Notes under the pieces: generated by a model
Seen by the model: only the letters and a program-made list of their open reading frames with translations
Databases searched by the model: none
Told to the model about the DNA's origin: nothing
NCBI GenBank assembly: GCA_045540715.1
Contig: JAZQHT010000014.1
Coordinates: forward strand, 62,001-126,000
DNA: 64,000 nucleotides
Direction of reading: 5' to 3'
DNA from: UMGS1279 sp045540715
Lineage (GTDB): Bacteria; Bacillota; Clostridia; Oscillospirales; Acutalibacteraceae
Translations under genes and position numbers: made by a program
Shown: piece by piece, positions 9,093-17,760 of the stretch
Layout: each line of letters starts with the position of its first letter
Numbering within the stretch: the first letter of the stretch is position 1

Positions 9093-9133
9093 GAACAACG
9101 CCCCTACTTTTTTGTAGGGACGTTGTTCTTTTA
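9093..9133 (+). terminator. hairpin terminator after the SWIM gene
   Basis: Long stem GAACAACG-C-CCCTAC / GTAGGG-A-CGTTGTTC followed by a T-run. It also faces the end of the ygjV-like gene on the other strand. Confidence 0.8.
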
Positions 9134-9140
9134 TATATAT

Positions 9141-9689
9141 TTAATTATTTTGTACTTTTCTGTCATGGCGAAAAACACCAATAATTATTGAAACTAGGCT
9201 AATGGCTTCACAGATAATACCGCCAATTGCAAAATTAAGAATATTATAGCTTAACCAACAAGGACTTGCTATAAATCCCATTTTTCTTATAGCCTTGCTA
9301 CTGCCGATTTTAAAACCTATATTAAGCGAAATCATTGCAATAACGGGCAAAAGTTCAATTAATGCGTTATATAAAGTAAATTCCACTTTAAATACAGTAA
9401 ATGTTAAAAGGTAAGAAAGAATATAGGCAAAACTAAAAAGGCTAAAATAAACCCAACTGTTAGATTTTATTTTTTCACCGTTATAATAAACAACTGCGCG
9501 AATAACCGCTACAATATTTAGCACCGCTCCAATTATAGCTTTTATCATAAAGTAGTTTATGCAAAAAAGCGCACCGCCTATCATCTGAAGTAAAAATACC
9601 TTTTTGGCATCTTTTTGCTGATAACTTATAACGTTAAATATTAAAGCAACAATGCCTATTAATTGTGCTATTATTTCTATTGGATCCAT
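9141..9689 (-). CDS. YgjV-family inner membrane protein
   Basis: A 182-residue membrane protein with about six hydrophobic helices, starting with the family pattern IIAQLIGIVALIFNVISYQQ and continuing LLQMIGGALFCINYFMIKA. YgjV-type proteins are of unknown function; the fold loosely resembles small sugar or lipid transport units. It starts ten bases after the malic enzyme stop, so it is probably the last gene of the Ldh2-malic enzyme unit. Confidence 0.75.
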   Translation of the reverse strand: MDPIEIIAQLIGIVALIFNVISYQQKDAKKVFLLQMIGGALFCINYFMIKAIIGAVLNIVAVIRAVVYYNGEKIKSNSWVYFSLFSFAYILSYLLTFTVFKVEFTLYNALIELLPVIAMISLNIGFKIGSSKAIRKMGFIASPCWLSYNILNFAIGGIICEAISLVSIIIGVFRHDRKVQNN

Positions 9690-9699
9690 AATATTCCTC

Positions 9700-10872
9700 T
9701 TATGCTCTTGCTACTTTTGTTTTAATTGCTGCTTCTTTAACGGCTGCTGCAACCACAGAAGAAACCTCTTTATTTAAAGGCGAAACTATTATGTTGTTTT
9801 CGTTTAAATCTTTTTCGTCTATCATATTGGCAAGTGCTATCGACGCCGCCATTTTCATTTCTTCGTTTATACAACTTGCCCTAGAGTCTAATGCGCCTCT
9901 AAAAATACCGGGGAAGGCTAAAAGATTATTAATTTGATTATTAAAGTCGCTCCTGCCGGTTCCCACAACCTTTGCCCCTGCTTTTAAAGCAAGGTCGGGC
10001 ATAATTTGGGGGGTGGGGTTTGCCATTGGAAAAACAATAGCGTCTTTATTCATAGATTTTATCATATCTTCGGTTACAATATTGGGGGCCGATACACCAA
10101 TAAAAACGTCGGCACCTTTTAAGGCATCAGAAAGTGTACCCTTTTGTAACTTTAGATTTGTAACCTCTGCCATTTCTTCTTGTGAAGGGTTATTATCTTT
10201 ATTGCCTTTATAAATAATGCCAAACTTATCGCACATTGTAAGGTTTTTTACACCCAAATTAAGTATATGTTTTGCAATTGCAATGCCGGCACTGCCTGCG
10301 CCATTAATTACAACCTTAACGTTATTAATATCTTTTTTAACAACCTTTAATGCATTTATTAATGCGGCGGCAAGTACAACTGCCGTGCCATGTTGGTCAT
10401 CGTGAAAAACGGGTATATCGCAAACCTCTTTTAATTTTTGCTCAATTAAAAAGCAACGTGGTGCTGAAATATCTTCTAAATTAATGCCCCCAAAAGAGCC
10501 TGAAATAAGTTTTATGGTGTTTACAATTTCATCAACGTCCATACTGTTTACACATAGTGGAATTGCATCGATATTTGCAAACTCTTTAAATAAAAGGCAC
10601 TTGCCTTCCATAACCGGCATTGAAGCTAATGGTCCAATATTACCAAGCCCTAAAACCGCAGTACCATCTGTTATTACGGCAACGGTATTAGCGCGGCGGG
10701 TTAGCTTATACGATAAATCGTTATCTTTTTCAATCGCTAAACAGGGTTCTGCAACGCCGGGGGTATATGCTAAAGATAAATCTTCTTTAGTTTCTACTTT
10801 TACGCGCGAAACCATTTCAATTTTGCCCTGCCACTCATAATGCTTTTTTAAGGATTTTTGTTTTACGTCCAT
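9700..10872 (-). CDS. NAD(P)-dependent malic enzyme
   Basis: Oxidative decarboxylation of malate to pyruvate and CO2 in the cytosol. It has the short bacterial form (390 residues) with AYTPGVAEPC, the metal and catalytic region HDDQHGTAVV, the nucleotide-binding loop INGAGSAGIAIA and the late PMANPTPQI block. The longest frame begins with a TTG at 10887 that has no ribosome binding site; the ATG at 10872 has GGGAG eight to nine bases upstream and follows the previous stop by two bases, so I use it. It is coupled to the Ldh2-type dehydrogenase gene, suggesting a malate-pyruvate module. The hexose-dehydrogenase type C-terminal phosphotransacetylase domain of long forms is absent. Confidence 0.93.
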   Translation of the reverse strand: MDVKQKSLKKHYEWQGKIEMVSRVKVETKEDLSLAYTPGVAEPCLAIEKDNDLSYKLTRRANTVAVITDGTAVLGLGNIGPLASMPVMEGKCLLFKEFANIDAIPLCVNSMDVDEIVNTIKLISGSFGGINLEDISAPRCFLIEQKLKEVCDIPVFHDDQHGTAVVLAAALINALKVVKKDINNVKVVINGAGSAGIAIAKHILNLGVKNLTMCDKFGIIYKGNKDNNPSQEEMAEVTNLKLQKGTLSDALKGADVFIGVSAPNIVTEDMIKSMNKDAIVFPMANPTPQIMPDLALKAGAKVVGTGRSDFNNQINNLLAFPGIFRGALDSRASCINEEMKMAASIALANMIDEKDLNENNIIVSPLNKEVSSVVAAAVKEAAIKTKVARA

Positions 10873-10874
10873 TT

Positions 10875-11984
10875 TTATTTCTCCCAAGGAAATACATATT
10901 TAGTTAATTGCAACTCATCGCGAATTGCCATAATTTCTTTTTGTACCGATTCGTTTATTGGAACACCGCTACTACGCGAAAGCATAATTTCGTACTCTTT
11001 TTCACCCGCTGTATAAATTCTTGTTTCTCCGGGTGCTTTTTTAGAAGCTCTTACCTTTCTTAAAACCTCACCCGCTTTTTTACGTGCAAGGTCTTCGCCT
11101 AAAAAGTGTTCGGTATCAATGGCTATAAACCAGTGTCCTAAAGAATAAGGGCGAATATTACCGTTTTCATCTTTGCCGTCAAGGTCTTTGCCATAGCAAC
11201 CATCTTGCAAAATACACGAAAATAGTTCAACCGCCAAAGCAAAACCGTAACCCTTATAGCCACCTAAATCTTCACCAATACCACCAAGTGTTGTAAGGGC
11301 GGCTTCACCGTTACGTATTTTTTTAAGTGCTAAACCACTATCGCCATTTACAGCGTTACCATCTATATCAATAACAGTGTCAGGGTGAATATCTTCACCA
11401 ATTCTTTCGTAATATTCAATTTTTCCGTTTTGAGTAATTGATGTGGCGCAGTCAAAGTTAAAATCAAATTTTTCATCGGTTGGAACACCTATTGTAAATG
11501 GGTTTGTACCAAACATACCCTCAACGCCAAGTGTTGGTGCAACAGAAGGACGGGCGTTTGTGCCTGTCATACCAATACAGCCTTCTTTTGCGGCCATTGT
11601 TGTATAATAACCCGCTATACCATAATGGCAAGAATTACGTACAGCCACCATACCCATACCATATTCTTTTGCCTTTTTTATTGCCATGCTCATAGCAGTA
11701 TGTCCTATAACCTGACCCATACCATGATGGCCGTCAATTACTGCGGTAGTTGGGGTTTCTTTAATAATTTCTATATTGGTTTGTGCTTTTTGAATACCCG
11801 CTTTAATTCTGTCTAAATAAACCGGCTTAAAGCGATTAACTCCGTGAGATTCAATGCCTCGTTTATCGCTAAGCAATAAAACGTCGGCGCAAATTTCGGC
11901 ATCTTTTTTAGGAACACCATATCCCACAAAGGCATCAACAACAAAATTTGTAATGGTTTGCCAATCAACAATATTATTTTTCAT
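10875..11984 (-). CDS. Ldh2/malate dehydrogenase-family oxidoreductase
   Basis: Member of the malate/L-lactate/ureidoglycolate dehydrogenase family (AllD/YbiC/ComC type), which uses NAD(P) with a non-Rossmann fold. The signature residues are in DKRGIESHGVNRF, RNSCHYGIAGYYTTMA (catalytic His) and GMTGTNARPSVAPT, and the 369-residue length is usual. Substrate cannot be read from sequence; the malic enzyme two bases downstream suggests malate (oxaloacetate/malate interconversion). A GGAGAA-type site precedes the ATG. Confidence 0.85.
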   Translation of the reverse strand: MKNNIVDWQTITNFVVDAFVGYGVPKKDAEICADVLLLSDKRGIESHGVNRFKPVYLDRIKAGIQKAQTNIEIIKETPTTAVIDGHHGMGQVIGHTAMSMAIKKAKEYGMGMVAVRNSCHYGIAGYYTTMAAKEGCIGMTGTNARPSVAPTLGVEGMFGTNPFTIGVPTDEKFDFNFDCATSITQNGKIEYYERIGEDIHPDTVIDIDGNAVNGDSGLALKKIRNGEAALTTLGGIGEDLGGYKGYGFALAVELFSCILQDGCYGKDLDGKDENGNIRPYSLGHWFIAIDTEHFLGEDLARKKAGEVLRKVRASKKAPGETRIYTAGEKEYEIMLSRSSGVPINESVQKEIMAIRDELQLTKYVFPWEK

Positions 11985-12011
11985 TTTTATTCTCCTTATA
12001 TTTTATAAAAA

Positions 12012-12056
12012 TAAAAACGAAAACACAAGAGTATTTTTACTCTTTTGTTTTCGTTT
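12012..12056 (-). terminator. hairpin terminator of the GlpP gene
   Basis: A near-perfect inverted repeat, ACGAAAACACAAGAGTA / TACTCTTTTGTTTTCGT, with a short loop and T-rich flank on the minus strand. It separates the GlpP gene from the dehydrogenase unit. Confidence 0.8.
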
Positions 12057-12084
12057 CTCATTTTCTCTAACGAAATATTTAATT

Positions 12085-12630
12085 TTATGCGTTCCAAAGT
12101 TCTTTTTTACCACTTGAAACGGCAATTGCTCCACTTTGTAAAGCGGTTAAAACTTCTGATTTGGTTTCTATTAATCCACCTGCAATAACAGGTTGGTTGC
12201 ATAAACTGAATTTTTTAATGATTTTGGGAATAACACCGGGCATAATTTCAATAAAATCTGCCGAGCTTTCTTTAATTGCCTCAAGTCCTTGCGAATCTAA
12301 AGCAAAAAAACGTTGAACAGTTAACAAAGATTTATCTTTTGCGGCGGTTATAAGCTGATTGCGTGTGCTTATAATTCCGCTAACCCCTAAAGCTGCCAAA
12401 AACTCAATACCGGTTTTATCACGGCCTATACCCTCTGCTAAATCTATATGAACAAAAATCATTTTATTATTTTCTAAAGCTTTTTTTATGCGGTCTTTTA
12501 TGGTTAAAAGATTTGCCTTTAAATAAAAAATTACTTCGGCTTCGCTATTTAAAGCATCAAAATAATTTTCATCCCTTACGGCCGCAATAATAGGGCTTCG
12601 CTCTAAAGCATCAATAAGTTTATTTTTCAT
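12085..12630 (-). CDS. glpP: glycerol-3-phosphate-responsive antiterminator GlpP
   Basis: TIM-barrel mRNA-binding antiterminator that in Bacilli acts on glp leaders when bound to glycerol-3-phosphate. Family features are the N-terminal SPIIAAVRD, HIDLAEGIGRDKTGIEFL, FIEIMPGVIPKII and PVIAGGLIETKSEV segments, the last forming the phosphate site. Length is 181 residues from the ATG at 12630, which has GGGAGAAG just upstream; the longer frame to 12660 starts inside a terminator and was rejected. No glycerol genes are close by, so its targets must be elsewhere. The two lipid genes upstream use glycerophospholipids, which may be coincidence. Confidence 0.88.
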   Translation of the reverse strand: MKNKLIDALERSPIIAAVRDENYFDALNSEAEVIFYLKANLLTIKDRIKKALENNKMIFVHIDLAEGIGRDKTGIEFLAALGVSGIISTRNQLITAAKDKSLLTVQRFFALDSQGLEAIKESSADFIEIMPGVIPKIIKKFSLCNQPVIAGGLIETKSEVLTALQSGAIAVSSGKKELWNA

Positions 12631-12645
12631 TGTCTTCTCCCTAAA

Positions 12646-12680
12646 ATAAAAAAGATGCAATTTTCCTATTGCATCTTTTC
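12646..12680 (-). terminator. hairpin between the PAP2 gene and glpP
   Basis: A 12-bp perfect stem, AAAAGATGCAAT / ATTGCATCTTTT, followed on the minus strand by a T-run that ends right before the glpP ribosome binding site. It terminates the lipid operon, and because it sits in the glpP leader it could also be an autoregulated attenuator (inference). Confidence 0.7.
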
Positions 12681-12722
12681 TCTAATCTCCAATAAAAATT
12701 ATATATTAAAAAATTCCTTTTG

Positions 12723-13412
12723 TCAAGCAGACTGTCTTTTGCCTTTAAACTTTGGCAACCAATAATCTTTGCCGTAAACAATAATTTCTGCTAAAATGCA
12801 AACCGGTATTGCGCCAAAAGCATCTAAAATTGAGTGTTGCTTTATAAATGCAGTTGAAATGCAAACTAAAAAGCAAAATACCGCTACTGCCGCTCTGCCA
12901 AGCGGATGTACCTCTTTTTCTTTTAACCAAACAGAAGCAATACCAACCGAATATGCAACGTGTAAAGATGGAAAAACCCCTGTATTTGTATCAAAAGAAT
13001 ATAAGAAACTTATAACGTAAGTAAAAATATTTTCATTAGCAAATTCGGTGGGTCTTAATTCTTGTTTGCTTGGATACACAATGTATATAACCATTGCAAC
13101 AACCTGAGTAATTATTATAAAACTTTGCAGTCTTTTAAAGCTATCTGTATTATAAAGAGCAAAGTATATAAGCGAAATTACAATTAACACGTACCACAAA
13201 ACGTAAGGAATTACAAAATATTCGCAAAAAGGAATCATATCGTCTAGTGGGCTATAAATCGTGTGGCAATTGCTGCTTGGAATTAGGTTTTCTGTTAAAA
13301 AGTAAAGGGCAAAATAACCTACCCACCCTAAAAGATATTTTAAATGTGAAAATTCTGGTGTGTTTAATTTTGATAACCTGAATTTTCTATAATCTACCAC
13401 AGGCTTTTTCAT
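12723..13412 (-). CDS. PAP2/AUR1-like membrane phosphatase
   Basis: A 229-residue protein with about six membrane helices and the late PAP2 motifs: FPSLHVAYS (phosphatase motif 2 with its His) and KQHSILDAFGA (His and Asp of motif 3). The first KxxxxxxRP motif is not evident, as in PAP2_3/inositol-phosphorylceramide-synthase-like members, which transfer phospho-head-groups rather than only hydrolyse. It starts ten bases after the acyltransferase stop, so both work in one unit, probably on membrane lipids. Confidence 0.75.
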   Translation of the reverse strand: MKKPVVDYRKFRLSKLNTPEFSHLKYLLGWVGYFALYFLTENLIPSSNCHTIYSPLDDMIPFCEYFVIPYVLWYVLIVISLIYFALYNTDSFKRLQSFIIITQVVAMVIYIVYPSKQELRPTEFANENIFTYVISFLYSFDTNTGVFPSLHVAYSVGIASVWLKEKEVHPLGRAAVAVFCFLVCISTAFIKQHSILDAFGAIPVCILAEIIVYGKDYWLPKFKGKRQSA

Positions 13413-13422
13413 GGTTTCTCCT

Positions 13423-14118
13423 TTAAATATTTTTAGGGTAATCTTTTCTACGGATGTTTCTATATGGAATTACGGTGTGTTTAGGTAAAGAAACCGCCTT
13501 TTTAGTAATTTCATCCATAATATATTTTTTTATTTCTACCCTTTGTTCGGCGCTGTCTTTATTTATATCATATTTAATAGGATCGCACAAGTACATAGTT
13601 TTAAGATTTGGTGCAATATACATTGGAACAAAATTTAATTCTTTACCTGTTTTTTTATAATATAAACGCGCTAAATCAATAAACTTATCTTGAAAATCGT
13701 AAATTATGTGGTTGTGCTTTTGATTGTGCTCCGGAAAAATAATAACGTTATCGCCGTTTGTTAGGTGTGAAACGGTGTTTTTAAAAGTAGCAATTACCCT
13801 GCCATCGTGATAAACCGGAATTGTATTTGCGTTATTAAACACACAAACCGCAAGCGGAGCTATTATATATGATAATAGTTTATAAAATGGACGGGTAAAT
13901 TTGCATTTAAAAGACCAAAAATCTGTAAAAGCGTAGGAAGGTACTTCTTTTAATTTCATCATCTGTCCGGCAGTCCAGGTATAATGGTTCCCAACAAAGT
14001 AAAATTCGCAAGCTATGGGACCGTGCATTTGCGAGTGGTTTGCTACTATAACCGAAGCCTCTTTTGGAAGCTTTTCTGTGCCCAGCACCTTAAAACGAGG
14101 GTAAAAGGTTTTAAGCAA
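13423..14118 (-). CDS. divergent lysophospholipid acyltransferase (PlsC-like)
   Basis: Resembles 1-acyl-glycerol-3-phosphate acyltransferases. VIVANHSQMHGPIACEFYF corresponds to the NHx4D motif, but the Asp is replaced by Gly (H-S-Q-M-H-G), and FPEHNQKHNH replaces the FPEGxRS motif. Length (231 residues) fits. The altered motifs suggest another acyl transfer or a different acceptor. The start is unclear: the frame begins with TTG at 14118, it remains open for 57 more bases, and the only good ribosome binding site (AGAAAGG, about 14171-14177) is followed in frame by CTG and ATA rather than ATG. Residues FLLKTFYPRFKVLG are therefore probably internal. Confidence 0.65.
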   Translation of the reverse strand: MLKTFYPRFKVLGTEKLPKEASVIVANHSQMHGPIACEFYFVGNHYTWTAGQMMKLKEVPSYAFTDFWSFKCKFTRPFYKLLSYIIAPLAVCVFNNANTIPVYHDGRVIATFKNTVSHLTNGDNVIIFPEHNQKHNHIIYDFQDKFIDLARLYYKKTGKELNFVPMYIAPNLKTMYLCDPIKYDINKDSAEQRVEIKKYIMDEITKKAVSLPKHTVIPYRNIRRKDYPKNI

Positions 14119-14240
14119 AAACCTTAATATTTTATATTTGATGGTGGTTTTCTTTTTTATTTTAGACAGACCTTTCTAACATTGTGCTTTAAATATAATA
14201 TCAAAAAAAGGTTTCTAAAATATTAAAATTTTATAAACTT

Positions 14241-15629
14241 TTAAAATATTTTATCAGGATTTAAAATATTTTTTTCGTCAAACGCCTTTTTTATTCCACG
14301 CATAATGTTTAATGTTACTTCGCCATAATCAGCATATAAGTATGGTTTTTTAGCATAACCAATGCCATGTTCACCCGAAACTTTGCCACCCATTTCTACT
14401 GCCTTTTTATAAAGCAAGTTAAATACTTTATTAAGTTTTTGTTGCCATTGTTCTTCATCTAGGTTATCGCGACAGATATAAACATGTAGATTACCATCTC
14501 CTGCGTGTCCAAAAGAAGGGATTCTAACATTTTCATCTTTGGCAACTTTGTGGGTATATAAAACAAACTCTGCAACTTTATTTCTTGGAACAACAACGTC
14601 GCACTCGTCCATTTCGGTAGTGGAAGCTTTAATTGCTTCTAAAAAGGCACTTCTTGCCGACCAAACCGAAGTTTTGCGTTCTTCGGTATCTACAATTAAA
14701 ACGTCTTTAGCGCCAATTGATAAAAGTAGTTCTGCGGTGTCGTCAATTTCTTTTTCAACAACAGTTTTATCGTTGCCGTCAACCGTTAAAATTAAATATG
14801 CTTCTGAAGACTTATCGGGAAAGCTTTTTCCTAAATATTCTTCGCTAAATAAAATTGTTCCTTTTTCTGCAAATTCAATAGCCGTTAAAGAAGCCTTGCT
14901 TTTAATAAGGGTTGGAACTGCCCCAATTGCCTTTTCTATTGTATCAAAAGGCACTAAAAGTGAAGTGGTAACAAGTGGCTTTGGTACTAATTTTAAAACT
15001 GCTTTTGTAATAACCGCCAAGGTACCTTCACTGCCAACAATTAGGTCTTTTAAAGAATAACCCGAACTGTTTTTTACAACCTTGCCGCCAAGTTCTAAAA
15101 TTTCGCCATTTGGCAAAACTACCGTTAGCGCTCTAACATAATCGCGAGTAACCCCGTATTTAACAGCACGCATACCACCTGCATTTGTGCTAATATTGCC
15201 ACCTATTGTAGCCGATTTTTCGCCGGGATCTGGTGGGTATAAAAAATTGTTTTCTTCACAAAAGGCTGCAAGTTGCATTAGCAAAACACCGGGTTCTACC
15301 GTAACTGTTAAATTTTCTTCGTCTAATTCTAAAATGTTATTCATTAAGGTTGTATCTAGCATAACACCGCCATAAATTGCAACGCTTGATCCAACTAAAC
15401 CCGTACCGCTTCCGCGAACAACCACAGGTATATTGTTATTATAGCAATACTTCATAATGTTAGATACTTCTAAAGTAGATTTAACCTTAACTAAAACTTC
15501 GGGGTAGCTTTTAACCCCGCCTAGTTCATCATGACTATAATCTTCACTAATGTTTTCGTATATTACTCTATCAAGATTTGTAAAGGAGATAATGGCAGTT
15601 ATATCGTCTTTTATTATTTTTTTATACAT
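14241..15629 (-). CDS. lctD: FAD-binding lactate dehydrogenase subunit (LctD/GlcD family)
   Basis: D-lactate/glycolate dehydrogenase of the vanillyl-alcohol-oxidase fold. The FAD site is seen in VVVRGSGTGLVG and PPDPGEKSATIGGNISTNAGG, and the C-terminal substrate domain ends with FGHAGDGNLHVYI and SGEHGIGYAKKPYL. Length 462. It overlaps the EtfA gene by eight bases and has AGGAGG within it. With EtfB-EtfA in the same unit it matches the Acetobacterium-type lactate dehydrogenase/Etf complex, which oxidises lactate with NAD+ while reduced ferredoxin is used (electron confurcation). The substrate (D- or L-lactate, or another 2-hydroxy acid) is inferred. Confidence 0.88.
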   Translation of the reverse strand: MYKKIIKDDITAIISFTNLDRVIYENISEDYSHDELGGVKSYPEVLVKVKSTLEVSNIMKYCYNNNIPVVVRGSGTGLVGSSVAIYGGVMLDTTLMNNILELDEENLTVTVEPGVLLMQLAAFCEENNFLYPPDPGEKSATIGGNISTNAGGMRAVKYGVTRDYVRALTVVLPNGEILELGGKVVKNSSGYSLKDLIVGSEGTLAVITKAVLKLVPKPLVTTSLLVPFDTIEKAIGAVPTLIKSKASLTAIEFAEKGTILFSEEYLGKSFPDKSSEAYLILTVDGNDKTVVEKEIDDTAELLLSIGAKDVLIVDTEERKTSVWSARSAFLEAIKASTTEMDECDVVVPRNKVAEFVLYTHKVAKDENVRIPSFGHAGDGNLHVYICRDNLDEEQWQQKLNKVFNLLYKKAVEMGGKVSGEHGIGYAKKPYLYADYGEVTLNIMRGIKKAFDEKNILNPDKIF

Positions 15630-16815
15630 TTTGCCTTTCCTCCTTAATTTTTTCTATAAGCAGTGGTAAAATTTCAAAAACGTCCCCTTCTATTGCAATA
15701 TTAGAAAGGTTAAAAATTGGGGCGTCTTTATCGTTATTAATTGCCACTATAAAGTCGCTGCCTTTCATACCCGATACAAACTGCACCGAACCCGAAATGC
15801 CAAGCGTAATTATAATTTTAGGCTTTACCGTTCTACCCGAAAGACCAATTTGCCTTTTTGGGGATAAAATACCTTCTTCAATTATGGGTCTTGTGCCCGC
15901 AATTTGCGCAGATATTAAATTTGCAAATTCTTTTGCTAAATTAACCTGTTCTTGAGTTTTAAAAGCACGGCCAATTGCCACAATAACTTCGGCTTCAGAA
16001 ATATCAATTTCTTTTGGTTTTGGTGTAACCCTTAAAATTTCGGTACCGCAGTTTAGCATATCGTCTTTTATTTGCATATTAATAATTTCGCCAAAAGCTT
16101 CGTTTCTTGTTGCGGCAGAAAACACCTTATATCTTACGGTGCAAAACTGTGGACGTGTATTGGGTGTTATAATTTGCGCCATAATATTGCCACCAAAGGC
16201 AGGTCTAATTTGCACTAAATCGGTATTGTCTTTCATTTCTAAAGCGGTGCAATCGGCAGTAAGACCCGTTTTGCAACGTGCCGCAACGCGTGGTGCTAAA
16301 CTTCTGCCAATATTTGTTGCCCCAACCAATACACTTGAAGGTTTAACCTTTTCAATAAAATCATAAAAAGCGGTGGAATAAGGCATAATTTTAAAATTTT
16401 CAAAGCATATATCATCATAAACGTAAACCTTGTTTGCGCCATAATATAAAAGTTCTTGCGCCACGTTGTTTATATTGCTGCCTATAAGCAAAGCCAAAAC
16501 TTCGTGATTATTTACAGAAGCTAATTCTCTTGCTTTATTAAGAAGCTCTAATGCTACCGGGTGCACCCCATTATCTTTAATTTCGCAAAATACCGCAATT
16601 CCGTTATAAAGCGATTTATCAATTTGCGGTTTTTCTTCTTCAATAAATTCTACTGCTTTTTGCGGGCCTTTTTTAACGCAAATTTGACAGGCCTTACAAG
16701 CCGACGTAATAGTTAGCTTATCGTTTTCGTAATTAAAGGCGTTAAAGGGGCATATTTTTATAAGTTCTTGTGCTACTTGCGGTGTAATTTTATCGTGATT
16801 AATAATAAGTCCCAT
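15622..16815 (-). CDS. lctC: electron transfer flavoprotein alpha subunit with ferredoxin-like N-terminus
   Basis: EtfA of 397 residues. The C-terminal half has the FAD-binding signature AGTRPIIEEGILSPKRQIGLSG and ISGSVQFVSGMKGSDFIVAINND. The first 60 residues form an added iron-sulfur domain with four cysteines (C22, then C40, C43, C46 in ACKACQICVKKGP), enough for one [4Fe-4S] cluster, as in LctC-type bifurcating Etf rather than plain EtfA. An AGGAGG site precedes the ATG. Partner of the upstream EtfB and downstream LctD. Confidence 0.9.
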   Translation of the reverse strand: MGLIINHDKITPQVAQELIKICPFNAFNYENDKLTITSACKACQICVKKGPQKAVEFIEEEKPQIDKSLYNGIAVFCEIKDNGVHPVALELLNKARELASVNNHEVLALLIGSNINNVAQELLYYGANKVYVYDDICFENFKIMPYSTAFYDFIEKVKPSSVLVGATNIGRSLAPRVAARCKTGLTADCTALEMKDNTDLVQIRPAFGGNIMAQIITPNTRPQFCTVRYKVFSAATRNEAFGEIINMQIKDDMLNCGTEILRVTPKPKEIDISEAEVIVAIGRAFKTQEQVNLAKEFANLISAQIAGTRPIIEEGILSPKRQIGLSGRTVKPKIIITLGISGSVQFVSGMKGSDFIVAINNDKDAPIFNLSNIAIEGDVFEILPLLIEKIKEERQNV

Positions 16816-16825
16816 TTTTCGCCTC

Positions 16826-17617
16826 CTAAATAAATTTATTTTCTTTTAAAACAGAATAAAGTTGTTCTGCTAATTCTTGGTTATTGCCCTTTAAGGTTTG
16901 CCTATTTTGGTTGCTTTGTGGTTGGAATATTTTTTCAACCTTTGTGGGTGAACCCTTAAGGCCAATGCTATTTTCATTAAGGTCTTCAAAATCTGATGCC
17001 GAGCAAATTTTAATTTTGTCTAGCTTTTCAAACTGCTTTTTGCGGTTATATGAAGGAAGACGAGGTGTATTAATATCTTTATCGGTTGTAATAAGGCAAG
17101 GCAAAGCAATTTTTACTTCTTGCAAAGAGGTTTCTAAATCTATTTTTACAGTAATATGTGTTTTGGTAATTTCTAAAATTTCTATAACGTTTGAAATATG
17201 TTCAATATTTAAAATTTCGGCAAGTTCTGCCCCCACTTGTGCTGTGTCTCCATCGGTAGTTTGTTTGCCGCATATAATTAGGTCGTAGTCTCCCAATTTT
17301 TTAACACCTAAAGAAAGGGCGGTACTTGTAGCTAAAACGTCGGCACCACCAAATTTGCGGTCGCTTAATAGCAACCCACCATCTGCCCCCATATATAATG
17401 CTTCTTTTAAAATTTCAAGAGCTTGTGGTGGCCCCATAGAAAGGACTTGAACGGTAGCCCCGTTTTTATCGGCAATAGAAAAAGCAGTTTCTAGCGCAAA
17501 CAAATCGTAAGGGTTAATTTTGCTTTCCACACCATCGCGAATTAAAACCCCTGTTACGGGATCTACCTTAACCTTGTTTGTGCCGGGAACCTGCTTTATG
17601 CAAACAACTATATTCAT
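16826..17617 (-). CDS. lctB: electron transfer flavoprotein beta subunit
   Basis: EtfB of 263 residues with the opening MNIVVCIKQVPGT, the nucleotide-binding segment LIICGKQTTDGDTAQVGAEL and the loop DLETSLQEVKIALPCLITTD. In bifurcating complexes EtfB holds the flavin that receives electrons from NADH. First gene of the three-gene unit; an AAAGGT site precedes the ATG. No clear 17-bp-spaced promoter was found in the AT-rich region 17618-17690. Confidence 0.92.
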   Translation of the reverse strand: MNIVVCIKQVPGTNKVKVDPVTGVLIRDGVESKINPYDLFALETAFSIADKNGATVQVLSMGPPQALEILKEALYMGADGGLLLSDRKFGGADVLATSTALSLGVKKLGDYDLIICGKQTTDGDTAQVGAELAEILNIEHISNVIEILEITKTHITVKIDLETSLQEVKIALPCLITTDKDINTPRLPSYNRKKQFEKLDKIKICSASDFEDLNENSIGLKGSPTKVEKIFQPQSNQNRQTLKGNNQELAEQLYSVLKENKFI

Positions 17618-17690
17618 ATCTTTATACCTTTCGTTTTTCGGTAATTATATTTTAACATAAGATATATATTATTAAAATTCTCAAAATAAA

Positions 17691-17722
17691 CAAAAACACC
17701 GCCAACTTTTTGTTGACGGTGT
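17691..17722 (-). terminator. hairpin terminator after PAP2 gene
   Basis: An 11-bp stem, ACACCGCCAAC / GTTGACGGTGT, with one G-T pair and a T-run on the minus strand, lies just downstream of the PAP2 stop at 17761. Confidence 0.7.
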
Positions 17723-17760
17723 AAAATGTGGGGGGTTTTTTTCGACATTATAGAACAAAC

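Noticed and set aside
10873..10887. Upstream TTG start for malic enzyme
   Set aside because: It would overlap the previous gene and has no ribosome binding site, whereas the ATG at 10872 has GGGAG at the right distance.
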